Program-made: the position numbers and the translations under genes
In this document: positions 58,698-64,000 of the stretch, one piece after another
Layout: every line of letters begins with the position of its first letter
Position numbering within the stretch: position 1 is the stretch's first letter
Source of the DNA: Mesorhabditis belari
Taxonomy: Eukaryota > Nematoda > Chromadorea > Rhabditida > Rhabditidae
NCBI GenBank assembly: GCA_958450365.1
Contig: CAUEEP010000741.1
Span: forward strand, 4,657,245-4,721,244
Direction of reading: 5' to 3'
DNA length: 64,000 bases
The notes under the pieces: generated by a model
What the model saw: only the letters and a program-made list of their open reading frames with translations
The model's database searches: none
Told to the model about the DNA's origin: nothing

Positions 58698-59937
58698 TTA
58701 GGTTGGTGCAAAAGAAATTTCGGTCGATATAAAATGTTCTTATTTTTTAATCTGAAGAGCTTATTTGATGTTCTTTTGTGCATTTGTACTCTTGGATATT
58801 TACTTTATTTTCGCATTTTTTCAAAGTCAGAGCTTTCACTTTTTAATTGATTTTTGCTTTAGATCATGGTGGATCAAAAGTATGTTCTGCGCACGTGTCT
58901 TCTCTATGACTGCAAAATGGGCAAAAACGCTGCTGATTCACATCGTGATCTCTGTTCCGCCTTTGGAGAACAGGTTATCACCGAAAGATCATGCCAGCTC
59001 TGGTTTGCCCAATTCCGAGATGGTAATGAATCCCTTGAAGACGAATCGCATGGACATCGTGCCACAGCCATCGACAACAATGAATTGAAGCTGATCCAAT
59101 GCAAACAACACGAGAACTTGCCAAACATCTTCAATTCAACAATTGTACGCCATTAGGGAAATAATTGGAAAGACAAATCGTAATGGACAATGGGTTCCAC
59201 ATCAATTGAGTGTTGAGAATCTGGGAGCACGCGTTCCGATCAGCCATATCTTGCTCCAGAAGTCGAAAAGAAGCCATTTTTTTGAGAATATCTTGACGAT
59301 GGATAAGAAGTGGATTCACTTTGATAATACTTCTCGAAAAAGACAATGGCTGAGCAAAGGTCAAGCGCCAATTCCAACTCCAAAGCCGGATTATCATGGG
59401 CGCAAAGTGATGTTGTCTTGCTGGTGGAATATCAATGGACTTGTTCATTTTGAATTATTAGAGCCCGGAAAAACAGTCGATTCATCTTATTTTATTCAAC
59501 AACTCAAGAAGGTTGACGAAATTTTGCGTGAAAAAGGCCTAAATCCCTCAACTATCAACTTTCTCCGTGATAATGCTCCAGCTCACACGGCAAAAACCTC
59601 TTGTAAGGAACTAGAGAAGCTAGGATGGAAGGTCTTACCACATGCGCCGTATAGTCCAGACTTAGCACCCTCCGATTTTCATCTTTTCAGATCGATGCAA
59701 CATTCCCTTGAGAATTGCCAGTTTAAGAATGCAAAAGAAGTCGAAAATTGGGTGACCAACTACTTTGCATCACAGAATCAAGCGTTCTTTGAGAAGGGGA
59801 TCCGCAATCTGTAGCAACGTTGGAGGGATGTCATAGATAATAATGGTGCTTATTGTTTTAAATAAATTGTTATCAAAAAAAATTTTGGATGACTTTAATG
59901 TTTGTAAAAAAACGAAATTTCATTTGCACCAACCTAG
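58698..59937 (+). mobile_element. Mariner element (cecropia-like), nearly complete
   Basis: 1240 bp between TA target sites. TIRs TTAGGTTGGTGCAAAAGAAA (left) and CTAGGTTGGTGCAAATGAAA (right, inverted) closely match the ends known from cecropia-type mariners such as Hsmar1. It carries a transposase reading frame broken in at least two places. Confidence 0.95.
58866..59814 (+). pseudogene. Mariner transposase, frameshifted
   Basis: The DNA-binding part (58866-59100) contains MGKNAADSHRDLCSAFGEQV and CQLWFAQFRDGNESLEDE. The catalytic part (59143-59814) contains GQWVPHQLS, TMDKKWIHFDN, LRDNAPAH and YSPDLAPSDFHLF, giving three Asp with exactly 34 residues between the second and third (DD34D). Between 59095 and 59145 the segment TTRELAKHL is in a third frame, so at least two frameshifts separate the halves. 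The catalytic half has no stop over 223 codons, so inactivation seems recent. Confidence 0.92.
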
Positions 59938-60106
59938 TAAAGTAAGTTTCTTATACTGGTAATAACTCGTGCGATTACAGAGCTCACAAAAATGGTGATA
60001 ACTCAAAAACTAAAGAAGCTATTTAAAAATGGTAGTAAGCCTTAGATTCTGTAAAAATCTTGTGTTTTAAAAAAAGAAATGGAAAAATTTCTGTCTGAGA
60101 TAATAG

Positions 60107-60526
60107 AATCTAATCTTTTCCGCTGGGTACCTCTACGCGGATTTGTACACTTTTGGTGGATACATGTTCAGTTCAAAGCTTTATGTTTATATGGCATTCG
60201 GTGATTGGTTTGGTAGATGTCGAATGTCGAATGCCTTTTTAGAAGAAAAGATTTTACTTTTCAGGAATTTTTAGACTCAAATTCATAAAAATCTTGTAAC
60301 ACAGCAAAGACTCGGATTCTGTTTAGTTTGGATTTACCAGCACGACTACTATTTGTTCGCTAGCTTTTCGGTTTTCGCTCTAATTGTTGATTTGGCCACA
60401 ATGAGAAAACTTCGAAAAGTGATGCTCGAAGCGACAGCTGAGAACTTGGTAGAGTTTTTTTGTTCTGAAACCTTAAAACTCTAGCAGAGAAGCGTCACCG
60501 ATGTTCAACAAAAGCGCTCGGCTTGA
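60107..60526 (+). pseudogene. Receptor-like multi-TM protein fragment
   Basis: Exon 60107-60212 (LIFSAGYLYADLYTF, YMFSSKLYVYMAFGDWF) joins in phase to 60327-60448 (YQHDYYLFASFSVFALIVDL, TMRKLRKVMLEATAENL). A third piece begins near 60487 (RSVTDVQQKRSA) and hits a stop. The pattern of an extracellular loop, a TM segment and then a basic loop resembles the TM4-TM5 part of nematode 7TM chemoreceptors. TM1-3 and TM6-7 were not found. The mariner at 58698-59937 lies directly upstream and a Tc1-type relic directly downstream, so the gene may have been broken by insertions. Confidence 0.5.
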
Positions 60527-60689
60527 CTCGGTGTTCAAGTGAGCAGAAAACAAAGCAAATCGACCTGAATTCCCTACAATTCTAATTCGAGAAAAGCAGT
60601 GTTTAGTAAAAAAAAGCTTAGACTTTTAACCCACTAAAGAATCCTCTAAATGAGACTCTCAGAAAATTTCTTTTTTGGTGATCCGTAGA

Positions 60690-61020
60690 AATGCCCATTG
60701 GATTACTCAGTCTGGAGTTTTCTTGAAGCCAGCACATGTGCAAAAGCACATAAAAATATCGAAAGTTTGAAGAAGGTGCTCAGCAAAGCCTGTGATACCC
60801 TCAATGATGCCTATTTGCTCGCCACGGTCAACGCGCTTACTGTTACTGTTACTGTTACTGTTATATGTTGTCAACTGTTATATGTTGTCAACTGTTATAT
60901 GTTGGTCAACGCGTTTCCCAAACGTTTGCAGGCCTGTCTGAATGCCATACGCAAGCTGATCATTTATACAGTGGAATACTATTGGAGAATAGAAAAAAGA
61001 ATAACTAGGAGGCAACAATA
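60690..61020 (+). pseudogene. Tc1/mariner transposase C-terminal relic
   Basis: MDYSVWSFLEASTCAKAH, NIESLKKVLSKA, DAYLLATVNA and, after a (TGTTAC)n/ATATGTTGTCAACTGTT repeat, NAFPKRLQACLNAI. Same C-terminal family as the relics at 45.7, 50.3, 56.4 and 62.7 kb. Confidence 0.8.
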
Positions 61021-61022
61021 AC

Positions 61023-61292
61023 TACCGTAAATACTGTAATAGTACCCCACCCCCATAATGACGGCGCGGAGTGTTGCGTAGTCTAGCTTTGAACGAGTTT
61101 TTCCCGACACTGGTTTATGCTACAATGCGCGCTTATGAATCAAAAAATAGCCCTGAATTTCAGCTATTTTTTGATACCAAAGACGTATTTTTTGAAAGTA
61201 CACGCGCTTTGAAAAAAATGAAATACTAGAAAACTTTTGCGACCACGCGACTGTACGAGGGGGTTGGGGTACTATTACAGTATTTACGGTAG
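61023..61292. mobile_element. MITE family GTAATAGTACCCC, copy b
   Basis: Same ends and central hairpin as 41539-41808. Its right end is 29 bp from the stop codon of the next gene. Confidence 0.92.
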
Positions 61293-61320
61293 ATGTTATT
61301 TTTCCGGATGGTTTCTCGCT

Positions 61321-62128
61321 TCAGCACAGAGCCACAGATATACAACACGTATCCGGTGCGCCATTGAGTCGACTGCATGCGGATAGCGAGTTCATATACT
61401 GTAACTTTTCTCTTATTTTATAATTTTTTTTTTTCCTTTCTCACGTTGTAAAGTGAGCCAGCACAAGCCTCATCAAAACTGCACGAGGACATTATTATTG
61501 GTGCCATACACTCAGAGTCCGAACAGCCTTTGGTCTCGGCCGTCTAAATACAAAAATTTGAGCTAAACTTTAAGCTTTAGAGCTTTCTCTGTAGATTGTA
61601 AAGAGAAAACATAGCATTTGTTTATTTCTTTAGAATTTACATGTGTAAGTTACTTGTTTTTTTTCCAAGTTACGAACGAAAATCCTAATTCAAAAAAAGG
61701 AGTTCCCGGAGAGCCAGCAATGGGTTTGCCACTATCGGGTTAATTACCGTAAATACTATAATAGTACCCCACCCCCATAATGACGGTGCGGAGTGTTGCG
61801 TAGTCTAGTTTTGGACGCGTTTTTCTCGACACTGGTTTATGCTACAATGCGCGCTTAGGTATCAAAAAATAGCCCTGAATTCCAGCTATTTTTTGATACC
61901 AAAGATGCTTTTTTTGAAAGTACGAGTGCTTTGCAAAAAAATGAAATACTAAAAAACTTTGGCGACTACGCGACTGTACGAGGGCGGTGGGGTACTATTA
62001 CAGTATTTACGATAGGTAAAATTAGTTTAAAGAAAAACCTGAACGGTTGTCTTGCATTGAGAGCAATACGCAGTGTTTCCAGTGTGTAACAAGCAAAAGA
62101 GGCAAAGAAGTGCGAAAGAAAGTCTCAT
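61321..62128 (-). CDS. Small secreted Cys-rich protein
   Basis: Three exons in phase: 62039-62128, 61445-61543, 61321-61398; 88 residues. Exon 1 is a signal peptide (MRLSFALLCLFCLLHTGNTA) followed by YCSQCKTTVQ. Exon 2 carries KGCSDSECMAP and SCSFDEACAGSLYN, and exon 3 ends SACSRLNGAPDTCCISVALC. The mature part of about 68 residues has ten Cys, with CxxC first and CCx5C at the end. This spacing resembles Ly6/uPAR three-finger-type extracellular domains of invertebrates, but the fold is only inferred and the function is unknown. A MITE copy fills intron 1. Confidence 0.8.
61745..62014. mobile_element. MITE family GTAATAGTACCCC, copy c
   Basis: Inside intron 1 of the small Cys-rich gene. Same ends and central hairpin as copies a and b. 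Confidence 0.92.
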
Positions 62129-62483
62129 TGTATCTAAAAGTGTAACGCATACTTTTGTTCCCTTTTTATGGTGGAACTTCTTATCGGAAAACAGCGTAAA
62201 CGCCCAAAAATCTTCGTAAAAGCTCATAAAAGAGAATTCCATTGGGTTCTCTGGGCATCTAAAGCTTTTATGAGCAGTTTATTAAAGCTATAAATGTATG
62301 ATTTTTTTTTTGTTTTGGACTAACAAATGTGTTTATGCCTGAATAAAATTTGAAAATCATGAAAATAGGGCATATTAAAACATGAAATATAAATTCATTT
62401 ATTATAGCTGGTTTTGTGTTTGAACTAAGCCTAGTTTCTAGTTTTATCTGTTTCCAACTTTTAATCAACGAAGAAATAAAACA

Positions 62484-63074
62484 ACAGGTTGCCTCAAAAT
62501 TACCCAGAACCAATAAAACTCATGGTTTAAAAACCTTTTCATCGAAAAAAACAAAAATTAACATTAACAAATTTATTCTCTAGATTGCTTCTCTAGATTC
62601 AACAATTTTGGTTTATTTTTTCTCGAAAATATCTCCATGGGTGGCTGCACAAGAGGCTAGACGTTTTGGAAAGCCGTCGATGGTGGCCAAAAGATACGCA
62701 CGATCGAGTTCAGCCCAAGCTTTCTGGAGTGATTTTTTCAATGAATCGATGCTTGAATGTGCTTTTGAGCAAGCTTTTGTGCAAACTTTTGCTTCGAGAA
62801 CACTTCAGACTGGGTAATCCATCAGATTTAAATCGGGGCTTGATCTGGTGGCCACTGCTTAAGGCTGATGACATCTGGAAAGTTTCGTTCACACCACTCT
62901 TGGACACCTCGGGCTTTGTGGACAGGCGCCCCATCCTGCTGAATAACATTTTAAAAGTCTTTAAAAGTTTTTCAAAGTCAAAATTTGCATAATAAACAAA
63001 AAAGCAGCAAAGATAGCCAATCCAAAAGTGCGGCAAATGGAGGTTGATTTGGGTAACATTGAGGCACCCTGTAA
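62484..63074 (-). mobile_element. Tc1/mariner-derived non-autonomous element, copy 2
   Basis: Near-identical to 56272-56814 apart from small indels. Ends GGTTGCCTCAAAATTACCC and inverted GGGTAACATTGAGGCACCC. Confidence 0.88.
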
Positions 63075-63255
63075 AACAGAAGATTGTGATTTTCAGTTTG
63101 ACTCTTTCATGCCTATATACAAATCCGTATTTTCTCTTTGAGCTCGTTATGGCTGAAGGAATGAAATGACTTAATGACTGTAAAACTGCTGAGAATTTTT
63201 CATTTTGGTTATTTTTCTTACGCTTAGTTATCAGCAAATAAATATTAGGTGGTCC

Positions 63256-63497
63256 AGTATAGTAACCGGGTCCTAGGGTCGATCTTGGGAGATTTGAAAC
63301 ACGACCCGCCTCTTTGCCATCGACAATCCAACTTTGAGCTCAAATATCTTCGTATTGGGTTGCCCAATTGAAATAGTTTTTGTATCAATCGCTAGAGAAA
63401 GACTTGCCGCATCTAATGATACCAAGAATATTTAAATTCGACAGCCCAACACCAAGATATTTGAGCCCAAAGTTGGATTGTTAATGGAAAAGGAGGC
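63256..63497. mobile_element. Palindromic element, copy 2
   Basis: Matches 57000-57240 nearly base for base. Confidence 0.88.
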
Positions 63498-63507
63498 GGC
63501 GCGATTT

Positions 63508-63945
63508 TTGAAAAACTAACACCGGATTATAAAAATTTAGATATTTTTACCCCCTAGTATACTTTTTTACACAAAAATTGCCATCTAAACAACCTTTTGA
63601 TGAGGATGTTTAAAGGTCGTTACAGCAGTTTTTTTTGCTGTTGAGATTTGGGTGCCCTTCGTAGAATCGCTTAAAAATCTTTCGTTTTTGAGATATAAAG
63701 TTTTTTTGTGGCTTGTTTTCAAGAAAAAACTCAGTTCTATCAAATGGTAACAGCAGTTTTTGGAAAAAATTTCATTCTGCAAAGTTTAAGTCAACTTTCG
63801 CAAAAATCTTCAGCGACCAGACCGGGATATAAAAAATTCTCGTCAAAAAGTTATTGAGAGCTGAAATCTTTTTATGAAAATGGCTATATTGGGGTGAAAC
63901 TACCTAAATTTTTAGAATCCGGCGTTAGTTTTTTGAAATTCACGG
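63508..63945. mobile_element. Foldback element near right edge
   Basis: Inverted arms TTTTGAAAAACTAACACCGG...AAAATTTAG and CTAAATTTTTAGAATCCGGC...GTTTTTTGAAA. No coding content. Confidence 0.7.
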
Positions 63946-64000
63946 GGTTTTGAAGCCAAAAAAATCACTGCTTACAGAAAAAGTGTCAGAACTTTTGCCG

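Noticed and set aside
1..64000. CRISPR array among the many minisatellites
   Set aside because: Units are contiguous without unique spacers, and the genome is clearly eukaryotic.

Overview
The window looks like a repeat-rich stretch of a compact-gene invertebrate genome, most likely a nematode. The pointers are many short introns with GT..AG borders (often TTTAG or TTTCAG acceptors), a probable operon-like gene pair with about 70 bp between genes, TGF-beta, M13 peptidase and chemoreceptor-like genes, and a divergent 28S rRNA fragment of nematode character. The species cannot be named. All gene models below were assembled by hand from conserved protein segments, splice sites and matching phases. 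No transcript evidence was available.

Positions 1-20000 contain almost no recognisable coding sequence. They hold minisatellites (hexamer, 9, 10, 20 and 35 bp units and a 700 bp GATC-rich array), degenerate tRNA-like sequences, foldback elements, an integrase relic between inverted repeats (13.5-14.1 kb) and a 28S rRNA fragment (about 19.7-20.06 kb). From 20.4 to 31.3 kb two genes lie in tandem on the minus strand: a TGF-beta superfamily ligand (stop 20478, start 23095) and a secreted neprilysin-like M13 metallopeptidase (stop 23380, start 31292). A large foldback element with a stop-free 11 bp satellite follows (31.85-33.13 kb), then mariner-end fragments.

From 35.8 to 47.2 kb a complete plus-strand lysosomal alpha-mannosidase gene of about 28 exons can be read. 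Its introns host at least three MITE copies, tRNA-like sequences, a foldback element, a Tc1/mariner relic and two minisatellites. It converges on a minus-strand gene for a secreted VWA-like protein with a Thr/Ser-rich tail (47.2-49.7 kb), and the two poly(A) signals are interleaved. The last 14 kb hold a minus-strand four-TM protein gene just downstream of another gene end, a receptor-like fragment, a three-exon small Cys-rich secreted protein gene, a nearly complete DD34D mariner and many non-autonomous Tc1/mariner derivatives.

Several gene models carry defects: an in-frame stop in the TGF-beta prodomain, a one-base frameshift in the mannosidase, and unresolved phase in one peptidase exon. 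These may be assembly errors, alleles or real decay. Small tandem duplications of splice-site sequence occur in two genes. The most distinctive feature of the window is the dense collection of inverted-repeat elements, several of which retain the same C-terminal piece of transposase.
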